Of a stretch of DNA of 64,000 nucleotides, positions 48,339-56,612 are shown piece after piece. This DNA is from Castellaniella hirudinis_A (lineage in GTDB: Bacteria > Pseudomonadota > Gammaproteobacteria > Burkholderiales > Burkholderiaceae_B). Each line of letters starts with the position of its first letter. Position 1 is the stretch's first letter. The notes beneath the pieces were generated by a model, which was given only the letters and a program-made list of their open reading frames with translations, had not been told where the DNA came from and did no database searches. A program made the translations under genes and the position numbers. Where the stretch lies: assembly GCF_047468865.1 (NCBI RefSeq), contig NZ_JBLGTV010000005.1:1-64000 (forward strand), read 5' to 3'.

Positions 48339-49811
48339 CTACGGCCGATCACGATACTGGGCGGACACCAGGTCGAACTGGAACAGGCGGCAGTCCAGCG
48401 CGCCGTTGTGCAGGGGATGGCGGCGCTTGGCCTTCAGGCGCAATTGTCCCGGCAGATCCAGATCGCTGGTGATGAGGTTCAACTGCCAGCCGCCGTATTG
48501 CTGTTTCAGCTGAGTGGCCCATTGCGGCCACAGGTCGCTGTCGTGATCGCCCAGGCGCTCGCCGTAAGGGGGGTTGGTGACGATCCAGCCGGATTCGGCG
48601 GGCGGCGGCATGCGCCGGGCATCGCAGATTTCAAACCGGATCGTTCCCGGGCTGAGGTGAGCGCGCTCGACGTTGGCGCGTGCCGCTTCGATGGCGGCGG
48701 GGTGGATGTCGCTGCCCACCAGCGGGGCGTCCAGCTGCGGGGCGATACGGGCGCGGGCGTCTTCTTTCAGGTCGCGCCACCGCCGCATCTCGTGGGTGCG
48801 CAGGCGCTCGAAGCCGAAGGGCCGCCAGATGCCCGGCGGCACCCCCAGGGCGATCCAGGCCGCTTCGATCAGGATCGTGCCGCTGCCGCAAAACGGATCC
48901 AGCAGGGCGGCGTCGGGTGTCCAGTCGGACAGCGCCAGCAGGCCCGCCGCCAGGTTTTCGCGCAGGGGGGCCTCGCCTTTGTCCAGGCGCCAGCCGCGCT
49001 TGAACAGGGATTCGCCCGAGACATCCAGGTATAGCGTGGCCTGCCGCGCATCCAGGAACAGGTGTACGCGGGCGTCCGGGCGCACCGTGTCGATGCTGGG
49101 GCGTTCGCCTTCGCGTTCGCGCAGGCGGTCGCAGATGCCATCCTTGGCCCGCAGGTTGCAGTATTGCAGGCTGCGCATGGGGCTGTGGATGGCCGACGTA
49201 TCCACCCGCAGCGTGTGTTCGGGGCCGAACCAGCGCTCCCACTCGGTCTGGCGGGCCAGCGCCAGGATGTCGTCTTCTGTGCGCACGTCGGCCTGCGCAA
49301 CCTGCACCAGGATGCGCGTGGCCAGCCGGGAATACAGGTTGGCCCGCATGACGCCCATCCAGTCGGCCTGGAAATGGCAGCCGGCCCGGCCCGCCTGGAC
49401 GCCGGCGTAGCCCAGGGCCTGCAGCTCCAGCGCCAGGGCGTCCTCCAGGCCGTGGGGGCAGGGGGCGAAAACGGCATGGGTTTCCGCGCCCTGCGGGCTG
49501 CGCGGCTGGCGCGGCCGCTCTTGTTTCCGCGCCGGGTGGCCGGGGTGGCGGGAACCGTCCGATGGCTGGCGCGGCCGGGCGGAATGATCGCGGGGTGTGT
49601 CGCCCCGGCGCTTGTCCGCGCTGTCCGCCCGCTGGGCGGGGGCGTTGGGGACGTCGGGGGCTTCCCCGCGTGCTTGCTGGGCGCGCTCTTGCAGGGCGGC
49701 CTGGCGCGCACGCGCGCCCGAGCGCTTCGGGCGCTGATCATCCTCGGGTGGCGTGCGCCTGGCCTGGGGCTTCAGGCGCAGGGTCTTGCGGGCAGGGGGG
49801 GTATCGCTCAT
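48339..49811 (-). CDS. rlmL: THUMP-domain 23S rRNA guanine-N2 methyltransferase, RlmL-like
   Basis: The 490-residue protein starts with about 108 low-complexity Arg/Pro/Gln-rich residues, then a THUMP RNA-binding domain (about 112-220) and a class I SAM methyltransferase with LLDPFCGSGTILIEAAWIAL and IVTNPPYGERLGD, the NPPY catalytic motif. It matches the RlmL half of E. coli RlmKL, which makes m2G2445; the RlmK half is absent, as in many betaproteobacteria. The basic N-terminal tail is unusual in length and may bind RNA. Confidence 0.85.
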   Translation of the reverse strand: MSDTPPARKTLRLKPQARRTPPEDDQRPKRSGARARQAALQERAQQARGEAPDVPNAPAQRADSADKRRGDTPRDHSARPRQPSDGSRHPGHPARKQERPRQPRSPQGAETHAVFAPCPHGLEDALALELQALGYAGVQAGRAGCHFQADWMGVMRANLYSRLATRILVQVAQADVRTEDDILALARQTEWERWFGPEHTLRVDTSAIHSPMRSLQYCNLRAKDGICDRLREREGERPSIDTVRPDARVHLFLDARQATLYLDVSGESLFKRGWRLDKGEAPLRENLAAGLLALSDWTPDAALLDPFCGSGTILIEAAWIALGVPPGIWRPFGFERLRTHEMRRWRDLKEDARARIAPQLDAPLVGSDIHPAAIEAARANVERAHLSPGTIRFEICDARRMPPPAESGWIVTNPPYGERLGDHDSDLWPQWATQLKQQYGGWQLNLITSDLDLPGQLRLKAKRRHPLHNGALDCRLFQFDLVSAQYRDRP

Positions 49812-49815
49812 GGGC

Positions 49816-50232
49816 TTAAAAGGGTTTGACGACGACCAGGATCAGGATCAGCAGCAACAGCAGAACTGGGATTTCATTGAACCAGCGGAAATAGCCGTGG
49901 CTGTGCGGGTTGGCGCCCCGGATGAACGCCTGCAGGTGGCGTCGACAGGACAGGTGGAAGGCCAGCAGGGCCAGCACCCCCAGCAGTTTGGCGTGCATCC
50001 AGGCCTGGCCCTGGCCGATGCCGTAGTGCAGCCACAGCACCAGGCCGAGGATCAGGGCGAACAGCCCCAGCGGCGTCATGAACCGGTACAGGCGGCCCGC
50101 CATGCCCAGCAGGGTGGCCCGGGTTTCCGGGTTGGTTTCACTGGCCAGGTTGACGTAGATGCGCGGCAGGTAGAACAGCCCGGCGAACCAGGACACCACG
50201 AACAGGATATGGAAGACTTTGACCCACAGCAT
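49816..50232 (-). CDS. hemJ: HemJ/CopD-family membrane protein (protoporphyrinogen oxidase HemJ type)
   Basis: The 138-residue protein starts MLWVKVFHILFVVSWFAGLFYLPRIYVNL, the UPF0093 signature with the conserved histidine in TM1, and has four membrane segments. HemJ oxidises protoporphyrinogen IX in haem synthesis in bacteria lacking HemG/HemY. It lies 2 bp after proA and 4 bp before the RlmL-like gene, so the block proA-hemJ-rlmL is probably one transcript. Confidence 0.82.
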   Translation of the reverse strand: MLWVKVFHILFVVSWFAGLFYLPRIYVNLASETNPETRATLLGMAGRLYRFMTPLGLFALILGLVLWLHYGIGQGQAWMHAKLLGVLALLAFHLSCRRHLQAFIRGANPHSHGYFRWFNEIPVLLLLLILILVVVKPF

Positions 50233-50234
50233 GC

Positions 50235-51500
50235 CTAGCCCCGCAGCTGGCCTTCGCCGGTCAGCACCCATTTCTGGATGGTCAGGCCTTCCAGGCCCAC
50301 GGGCCCGCGAGCATGCAGGCGGTTGGTGGAAATTCCGATTTCCGCCCCCAGGCCGTACTCGAAGCCGTCGGCAAAGCAGGTGGGCAGGTTGACGTAGACC
50401 GAGCTGGAATCCACCTCGCGCTGGAAGCGCTGGGCCGCGGCCAGGTCTTCGGTCACGATGGATTCGGTATGCTCGGAACTGTAGCGGGCGATGTGATCCA
50501 TGGCGTCGTCCAGCGTGTCCACGACGCGAACCGCCAGGATCGGCGCCAGGAATTCGGTCGCCCAGTCGTCTTCGGTGGCCGGGACGGCCTGGGGCAGCCA
50601 GGCGGCGGCCCGGGGGCAGGCGCGCAGTTCGACCCCCAGCTGGGCGAAGCGCCGGCCGGCGGCGGGCAGCCACTGCGCGGCGATGTCGGCGTGCACCAGC
50701 AGGGTTTCCATGGCGCCGCAAATGCCGCAGCGGTAGGTCTTGGCGTTGACGGCGATGTCCAGGGCGCGATCCAGGTCGGCGGCCCGGTCGACGTACAGAT
50801 GGCAGTTGCCGTCCAGGTGCTTGATCAGGGGGATGCGGGATTCGGCGGACAGGCGGGCGATCAGGCCCTTGCCGCCGCGTGGGATGATGACGTCGATGTA
50901 GTCCGTCAGGGTGATCATGCGGCCCACGGCGGCCCGGTCGGGGGTGTCGACGACCTGCACGGCCTGGGGCGGCAGGCCGGCGGCCTGTAATCCCGCCTGG
51001 ATGATGCCGCCCAGCGCCTGGTTGGAATGAAACGCTTCGCTGCCGCCGCGCAGGATGGTGGCGTTGCCGGTTTTCAGGCACAGGGCGGCGGCGTCGATGG
51101 TGACGTTGGGCCGGGATTCGTAGATGATGCCGATCACGCCCAGCGGCACGCGCATGCGGGCCACGCGCATCCCATTGGGCCGGATCGCGGTTTCGCTGAG
51201 GCTGCCGATGGGGTCGCCCATGGCGGCGATCTGTTCCAGCCCGGCGGCCATGGTGTCCAGCGCCTTGTCGCTGAGGCGCAGGCGATCCACCAGGGGGGCC
51301 GCCAGCCCGCGTTTTTCCGCGGCGTCCAGGTCGCGGGCGTTTTCGGCCTGCAGCCAGGCGCGTTGCGCGGAGAGCTGCCGGGCCATTTCCCTCAGCGCCT
51401 GTGATTTGGCGGCGCTGGCGGCGGTGCGCATGTGCCGTGCGGCTTGCCGGGCCTGTCGGCCCAGGGTTTCCAAAGTGCTTGAAAGGGTGTCGGAGGTCAT
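50235..51500 (-). CDS. proA: Gamma-glutamyl phosphate reductase
   Basis: The 421-residue aldehyde-dehydrogenase-fold protein has VARMRVPLGVIGIIYESRPNVTIDAAALCLKTGNA, IPRGGKGLI and the catalytic-cysteine block TYRCGICGAMETLLVH, with GPVGLEGLTIQKWVLTG at the C-terminus. It makes glutamate semialdehyde for proline synthesis. proB is not adjacent. It is 12 bp downstream of holA. Confidence 0.96.
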   Translation of the reverse strand: MTSDTLSSTLETLGRQARQAARHMRTAASAAKSQALREMARQLSAQRAWLQAENARDLDAAEKRGLAAPLVDRLRLSDKALDTMAAGLEQIAAMGDPIGSLSETAIRPNGMRVARMRVPLGVIGIIYESRPNVTIDAAALCLKTGNATILRGGSEAFHSNQALGGIIQAGLQAAGLPPQAVQVVDTPDRAAVGRMITLTDYIDVIIPRGGKGLIARLSAESRIPLIKHLDGNCHLYVDRAADLDRALDIAVNAKTYRCGICGAMETLLVHADIAAQWLPAAGRRFAQLGVELRACPRAAAWLPQAVPATEDDWATEFLAPILAVRVVDTLDDAMDHIARYSSEHTESIVTEDLAAAQRFQREVDSSSVYVNLPTCFADGFEYGLGAEIGISTNRLHARGPVGLEGLTIQKWVLTGEGQLRG

Positions 51501-51512
51501 GGCTATCGGGGA

Positions 51513-52559
51513 TTAGTGGCGCGGCGTGCCGGCAGTGGCGACCCGCAGCGTCAGGCGGGCGAGTTCGTCCCAGGGATCCGTCAGTTGTCCCGCGGCCGGG
51601 ATGCCTTTGATCAGGCGGTCGATTTCGTGGGCATGGCGCAGAGCCAGGGGCCAGACCCGTGCCGGGACGCGCTGCAGGGCCTGGCGCATCAAGCGTTCGC
51701 GCGGGCCGAACACGCGCTGGCTGCGCATGGCCGCGTCCGGGTTGGGATCGGCGCCGATGCGGTTGATCAGGCGGATTTCCTCGCCCACCGCCCACAGAAC
51801 CAGCGTCAGGGCTTCGCCTTCGGCCTGCAGGCCGCGCAGGACGGTCAGCGCCCGGTCGGCCTGGCCGGCCAGCATGGCATCGCGCAGGTCATACAGATTG
51901 TAGCGGGCCACATTCAACACCGCCGCCTGGACTTGTTCGAGGGAGAGCGCGCCCGTCGGGTACAGCAGGGCCAGCTTCTGGATTTCCTGGTGGGCGGCCA
52001 GCAGGTTGCCTTCGACCTTGTCACTGAGCCACGCCAGCGCTTCGGGGGCCGTGTCTTGCTGCTGTCTGGCCAGGCGTGTGGCGATCCAGTCCGGCAGCGC
52101 GGTGCGCGGGATGGTGGGGATGTCCTGCCAGACCGCTGTTTTTTTCAGGGCCTGCACCCACTTGCCCTGCTGGGTGGTGCGATCCAGGGCGGGCAGGCGG
52201 ATCAGAACCTTGAGATCGGGCAGATGATCCTGGGCGCACAGGGCGGCCAGCTGTTGCAGCGCGTCGGCGCCGGGTCTGCCGGGCTTGCCGGTGGGCAGGC
52301 TGATTTCCAGCAGGCGCAGATCGCCGAACAGCGAGGTGTTGCGGGCGCTGGCCAGGGCCTGGCTCCAGTCGCTGCGGGCGTCCATCACCAGATGCGTGCG
52401 CTCACTGCACCCCTGGCGGACGGCCGCTGCGCGGAAGGCGTCGGAGACTTCGGTCAGCAGCAGGATTTCGTCGCCGGACAGCACCGTGCACGGCGCCAGC
52501 GGCTGATCCGCGGCCAGTGCGTGGATCAGTTGCTCGGCGTCCGGGGCGCGGCGGTTCAT
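51513..52559 (-). CDS. holA: DNA polymerase III subunit delta
   Basis: The 348-residue protein has the HolA pattern: PCTVLSGDEILLLTEVSDAFRAAA in the N-terminal AAA-like domain, SLFGDLRLLEISLP, LSDKVEGNLLAAHQEIQKLALLYP and the C-terminal PWDELARLTLRVA. It is the clamp-loader wrench that opens the beta clamp. It is 3 bp downstream of lptE, an arrangement conserved in proteobacteria. Confidence 0.93.
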   Translation of the reverse strand: MNRRAPDAEQLIHALAADQPLAPCTVLSGDEILLLTEVSDAFRAAAVRQGCSERTHLVMDARSDWSQALASARNTSLFGDLRLLEISLPTGKPGRPGADALQQLAALCAQDHLPDLKVLIRLPALDRTTQQGKWVQALKKTAVWQDIPTIPRTALPDWIATRLARQQQDTAPEALAWLSDKVEGNLLAAHQEIQKLALLYPTGALSLEQVQAAVLNVARYNLYDLRDAMLAGQADRALTVLRGLQAEGEALTLVLWAVGEEIRLINRIGADPNPDAAMRSQRVFGPRERLMRQALQRVPARVWPLALRHAHEIDRLIKGIPAAGQLTDPWDELARLTLRVATAGTPRH

Positions 52560-52562
52560 GAC

Positions 52563-53183
52563 TTAGTGCGCCAGCCGGCTGGGGTCGGCCAGGCGCTCGG
52601 CGCGGGCCTGTTCGGCGGGGCCGTCGTCCGGCACGACCGCCATGGGCAGGTCGGCGGCATTGAGATACGCGTGGATGACGTCCGGGGCGCTGATGCGCCG
52701 CAGGATCTGCGTGCTGAGGCTGTCGCGCATGTCGGCGAATGTGCGGGCGATTTCGGTTTCCTTGGCCTGGACGATGCGTTCGTTGTAGGGGAGTTCGCGC
52801 AAGCGCTGCAAGGTGGTGGGCGGCAGCAGGATATGGCCGGCCCGATCCAGCAGCTCGAAGGTGAATTCCAGGCTGAGTTCGTATTCTTCGACGCGGCCTT
52901 CGGCGTCGATGGACAGTTGGCGCAGGGTCTGCGTTTCTGCAATCTGGTGCAGGTAGACGTCGGCCTGGCTGCGCTGGGAAACGAACCGGGTATCCGGCGA
53001 ATTGGCCAGGATGGTGCGCTGCAGGCGGGCCCCCGCCGCCGTGTCCAGGTTGATGTTGGTATAGATGCTGTGATAAGGCAGGGGGGTGGCCTGCTTCAGG
53101 TGGAAACCGCAGGCGCCCAGGGCCAGCAGGCCCAGCAGCGCCGCGGCCCAGCGCAGGATTCGGATCGGGGCTGTCGCGCGCAT
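52563..53183 (-). CDS. lptE: LPS-assembly lipoprotein LptE
   Basis: The 206-residue protein has a lipoprotein signal (WAAALLGLLALGACGFHL, lipobox LGAC with Cys about residue 25) followed by the LptE start FHLKQATPLPYHSIYTNINLDT. It plugs the LptD barrel and helps to place lipopolysaccharide in the outer leaflet of the outer membrane. It follows leuS by 3 bp and precedes holA, the standard leuS-lptE-holA run. Confidence 0.93.
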   Translation of the reverse strand: MRATAPIRILRWAAALLGLLALGACGFHLKQATPLPYHSIYTNINLDTAAGARLQRTILANSPDTRFVSQRSQADVYLHQIAETQTLRQLSIDAEGRVEEYELSLEFTFELLDRAGHILLPPTTLQRLRELPYNERIVQAKETEIARTFADMRDSLSTQILRRISAPDVIHAYLNAADLPMAVVPDDGPAEQARAERLADPSRLAH

Positions 53184-53186
53184 GGC

Positions 53187-55838
53187 TTATCCGACCACGT
53201 TGACCAGGCGCCCGGGCACCACGATGACACGCTTGGGCGGGCGGCCTTCCAGAAACCGTCCGACGGCCTCGTGCGCGTGCGCCAGGGTTTCGATGGCGGC
53301 TTTGTCGGCGGCCTGCGGCACACTGAGTTGGCCGCGTGTCTTGCCGTTGACCTGCAGCACCAGCTCGATCGTGTCGGCCAGCAGGGCGGCTTCGTCCACG
53401 GCCGGCCAGGCGGCGTCCAGCAGGTCGCCGAAGACGCCGGCCAGGCCCAGGTCGCGCCACAGCTGCCAGGTGATGTGCGGCACCACGGGATACAGCACGC
53501 GCAGCAGGATGGATGTGGTTTCGGTCAGCGCGGCCCCGCCCACCCCGGCCTGGGCCGCGGTTTCCAGGGTGTTGAGCATTTTCATGGCGGTGGAGACCAC
53601 CGTGTTGTATTGAATGCGCTGATAGTCGTAGTCGGCCTGCCGCAGCAGACTGTGGATGCTGCGGCGCAAGGCGGCCTGGGCATCGTCCAGGCCGTCCCAT
53701 TGCGCGAGCGGCTGCGCGTGCCGGCGCAGGGCGTCGTGGTGGGTATGGCAAAAGGCCCATAGACGGCGCAGGAACCGGTGCGCGCCGTCCACCCCGGAGT
53801 CCGACCATTCCAGGGTTTGTTCCGGGGGGCTGGCGAACATCACGAACAGCCGGGCGGTGTCGGCCCCCAGGCTGTCGATCAGCGATTGCGGATCGACGCC
53901 GTTGTTCTTGGATTTGGACATGGTGCCGATCCCGCCGTAGTCGACGGGAGAACCGTCGGCCTTGAGGCGGGCGCCGATGATGGCCCCTTTGTCGTCGGTG
54001 AGGTTGTCGACCTGGTCGGGCCAGAAGTATTCGATGCCGCCGCGCGCGTTCTTGCGCGAATAGATATGGTTGAGCACCATGCCCTGGCACAGCAGCCGGG
54101 TGAAGGGCTCGGAAAATTTCAGCATGCCCAGGTCGCGCATCACGCGTGTCCAGAAGCGCGCGTACAGCAGATGCAGCACGGCGTGCTCGATGCCGCCGAT
54201 GTACTGGTCCATGGGCATCCAGTAGTCGTTGCGGGCATCGACCATGGCCTGGTCGTTGCCCGGCGACGTATAGCGCATGAAATACCAGGACGAGTCGATG
54301 AAGGTGTCCATGGTGTCGGTTTCGCGCCGGGCCGGTTTGCCGCAGGACGGACAGTGGCAGGACAGGAAGGCTTCGTTTTTGGCCAGGGGGTTGCCGCTGC
54401 CATCGGGAACCAGGTCGTCGGGCAGAACCACGGGCAGGTCTTGTTCGGGCACCGGCACCGGGCCGCAATCGGCGCAGTGGATGATGGGGATCGGGGTGCC
54501 CCAGTAGCGCTGGCGGGAAATCCCCCAGTCGCGCAGGCGCCAGGTGGTGCGCAGCTGGCCCAGGCCCAGGGCGGCCAGGTCGGCGGCGATGGCCGGGATG
54601 GCTTGGGCCGTGGTCAGGCCGTCGTATTTTCCGGAGTTGACGGTATGGCCGACCTGTTTGTCGCCGTACCAGTCCTGCCAGGCGGTGTCGGACCAGGCTT
54701 GGCCCTGGGCGTCGATGACCTGCTTGATGGGCAGGCCGTATTTGCGCGCAAAGGCGAAATCGCGCTCGTCGTGAGCGGGCACGCCCATGACCGCGCCGTC
54801 GCCGTAGCTCATCAGCACGTAATTGCCCACCCAGACCGGGATGGCGTCGCCCGTGAGGGGGTGCGTGACGAATAGCCCGGTGGGCAGGCCTTCTTTTTCG
54901 CGTGTGGCCATTTCGGCTTCGGTGGTGCCGCCCTGGCGGCAGGCGTCGATGAAGGCGGCCAGGGCCGGGTTGTCCTGGGCCGCCCGGGCGGCCAGCGGGT
55001 GTTCGGGGGCCACGGCGCAGAAGGTGACGCCCATGATGGTGTCGGCCCGGGTGGTGAACACGTGCATCAGGCCATCCTGGATCAGTTGGCCGTCCGGGTC
55101 GCGGATGTCGTGGCGAAAGGCGAAACGCACCCCTTCGCTGCGGCCGATCCAGTTTTCCTGCATCAGGCGCACGCGCTCGGGCCAACCGGGCAGGCCGTCT
55201 TCCAGGGTGTCCAGCAGTTCGTCGGCGTAATCGGTGATGCGCAGATAATAGCCGGGGATTTCGCGTTTTTCGACCAGCGCGCCCGAGCGCCAGCCGCGCC
55301 CGTCGATGACTTGTTCATTGGCCAGCACGGTCTGATCGACCGGATCCCAGTTGACCACCTGCGTCTTGCGGTAGGCGATGCCTTTTTCCAGCATTTTCAG
55401 GAACAGCCACTGGTTCCATTTGTAGTAGGCCGGGTCGCAGGCGCACATTTCGCGCGACCAGTCGATGGCCAGACCCATTGCCTGCATTTGCTTCTTCATG
55501 TAGGCGATGTTGTCGTAGGTCCATTTTGCCGGGGGCACGCCGGATTTCATGGCGGCGTTCTCGGCGGGCATGCCGAAGGCATCCCAGCCCATGGGCATCA
55601 GCACGTTGTAGCCGCGCATGCGCAATTGCCGGGTCATCATGTCGTTGATGGTGTAATTGCGCACATGCCCCATGTGCAGCTTGCCGCTGGGGTAGGGCAG
55701 CATCGAGCAGGCGTAGAACTTGGGCTTGGGCGTGCCATCGGCCTGAACGGCGTGCTCGGTGACGCGATAGACGTCCTCTGTGCGCCAGTGGGCCTGGGCG
55801 TCGGTTTCGACCTGATTCGGTGTATAGCGTTGCTGCAT
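53187..55838 (-). CDS. leuS: Leucyl-tRNA synthetase
   Basis: The 883-residue class I synthetase has the HIGH-type motif in SMLPYPSGKLHMGHVRNY (HMGH), the CP1 editing domain with FTTRADTIMGVTFCAVAPEH, and the KMSKS-type motif in GTMSKSKNNGVDP, followed by an anticodon-binding domain. It charges leucine onto tRNA(Leu) and edits isoleucine or norvaline. The start at 55838 (MQQRYTPNQVE) matches the family; upstream codons to 55901 look non-coding. Confidence 0.97.
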   Translation of the reverse strand: MQQRYTPNQVETDAQAHWRTEDVYRVTEHAVQADGTPKPKFYACSMLPYPSGKLHMGHVRNYTINDMMTRQLRMRGYNVLMPMGWDAFGMPAENAAMKSGVPPAKWTYDNIAYMKKQMQAMGLAIDWSREMCACDPAYYKWNQWLFLKMLEKGIAYRKTQVVNWDPVDQTVLANEQVIDGRGWRSGALVEKREIPGYYLRITDYADELLDTLEDGLPGWPERVRLMQENWIGRSEGVRFAFRHDIRDPDGQLIQDGLMHVFTTRADTIMGVTFCAVAPEHPLAARAAQDNPALAAFIDACRQGGTTEAEMATREKEGLPTGLFVTHPLTGDAIPVWVGNYVLMSYGDGAVMGVPAHDERDFAFARKYGLPIKQVIDAQGQAWSDTAWQDWYGDKQVGHTVNSGKYDGLTTAQAIPAIAADLAALGLGQLRTTWRLRDWGISRQRYWGTPIPIIHCADCGPVPVPEQDLPVVLPDDLVPDGSGNPLAKNEAFLSCHCPSCGKPARRETDTMDTFIDSSWYFMRYTSPGNDQAMVDARNDYWMPMDQYIGGIEHAVLHLLYARFWTRVMRDLGMLKFSEPFTRLLCQGMVLNHIYSRKNARGGIEYFWPDQVDNLTDDKGAIIGARLKADGSPVDYGGIGTMSKSKNNGVDPQSLIDSLGADTARLFVMFASPPEQTLEWSDSGVDGAHRFLRRLWAFCHTHHDALRRHAQPLAQWDGLDDAQAALRRSIHSLLRQADYDYQRIQYNTVVSTAMKMLNTLETAAQAGVGGAALTETTSILLRVLYPVVPHITWQLWRDLGLAGVFGDLLDAAWPAVDEAALLADTIELVLQVNGKTRGQLSVPQAADKAAIETLAHAHEAVGRFLEGRPPKRVIVVPGRLVNVVG

Positions 55839-55974
55839 GGAAATGTCTGGGATGATTGAAAGATATGGGCCAAGCTGCCCATTATAAGGGGTCAATCCCA
55901 TAAAAATACCCCACGCGGCGCAGGCCGCGCCTGCTGGCTGTCCACCGCGAGGCTTGCAGGCCGCTGGGATGCGG

Positions 55975-56013
55975 CAGGCGCGGGTCAGCCCGCAGGGGGC
56001 TGACCCGCGCCTG
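55975..56013. repeat. Perfect 17-bp inverted repeat between leuS and rpmG
   Basis: CAGGCGCGGGTCAGCCC (55975-55991) and its exact complement (55997-56013) flank a 5-base loop. There is no T-tract on either side, so it is not a classic terminator; REP-like repeat or mRNA 3'-end stabiliser are the alternatives. It sits in a 293-bp gap between the leuS start and the rpmG stop that holds no gene. Confidence 0.8.
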
Positions 56014-56060
56014 GCCTTATCTCCCCACGGGGGGTGTTTTTACCTTGGGGCGGCCCGGCG

Positions 56061-56093
56061 GTAAAAAAAATCCCCGCTCCAAGGCGGGGATTT
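56061..56093 (-). terminator. Rho-independent terminator of rpmB-rpmG
   Basis: On the minus strand AAATCCCCGC (56093-56084) pairs with GCGGGGATTT (56077-56068) across a 6-base loop and runs into a T-tract (56070-56063), about 38 bp past the rpmG stop. The stem and T-run make it a strong terminator. Confidence 0.88.
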
Positions 56094-56131
56094 GGGGAAC
56101 CGGTGAGACAGTCCGGGAGAGGCATCCCGGA

Positions 56132-56299
56132 TTATTTCAGCTTGGTTTCCTTGTATTCGACATGCTTGCGCGCAACCGGATCAAATTTTTTGATCAGCAT
56201 TTTTTCCGGCATGTTGCGTTTGTTTTTGGTGGTCGTGTAGAAATGACCCGTGCCAGCGGTGGATTCGAGCTTGATTTTCTCGCGGATACCTTTTGCCAT
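56132..56299 (-). CDS. rpmG: 50S ribosomal protein L33
   Basis: The 55-residue protein reads MAKGIREKIKLESTAGTGHF and ends with VEYKETKLK, the usual L33 length and pattern. It has no zinc-binding cysteines, as is typical of the C-minus form. It follows rpmB by 18 bp in the usual rpmB-rpmG operon and is ended by the terminator at 56061-56093. AGGAG lies 7 bp before the ATG. Confidence 0.97.
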   Translation of the reverse strand: MAKGIREKIKLESTAGTGHFYTTTKNKRNMPEKMLIKKFDPVARKHVEYKETKLK

Positions 56300-56317
56300 G
56301 ATGTGCTCCTAGGCCGG

Positions 56318-56554
56318 TCAGGCCAGTTCGCCACGGGCACGCAGGTCGGCCAGGACGGCGTCGATGCCGTTCTTGTCGATGGTGCGCAGGGCTTTGGTGG
56401 ATACGCGAAGGCGCACCCAGCGGTTTTCGGATTCAACCCAGAACCGGCGCGATTGCAGGTTGGGCAGGAAACGACGCTTGGTTTTGTTGTTTGCGTGCGA
56501 AACGTTGTTGCCCACCATCGGGCCTTTGCCGGTTACTTGGCATACGCGTGCCAT
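56318..56554 (-). CDS. rpmB: 50S ribosomal protein L28
   Basis: The 78-residue protein has MARVCQVTGKGPMVGNNVSH, KTKRRFLPNLQSRRFWV and ends IDAVLADLRARGEL, the standard L28 length and sequence. It heads the rpmB-rpmG operon. An AGAGGTGAG ribosome site precedes the ATG. Confidence 0.97.
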   Translation of the reverse strand: MARVCQVTGKGPMVGNNVSHANNKTKRRFLPNLQSRRFWVESENRWVRLRVSTKALRTIDKNGIDAVLADLRARGELA

Positions 56555-56612
56555 GGTCTCACCTCTGTGTCTATATCAGGAAAGCCTGTCATTCTATACT
56601 GAAACCCTGGCT

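Noticed and set aside
52402..55185. A 927-codon open frame overlapping leuS, lptE and holA
   Set aside because: Frame-shifted shadow of leuS on the same strand, rich in Arg, Pro and Gly as expected for a GC-driven spurious frame.
55894..56130. Small plus-strand frames in the leuS-rpmG gap
   Set aside because: They run antisense to rpmG and through its terminator, and lack any recognisable sequence pattern.
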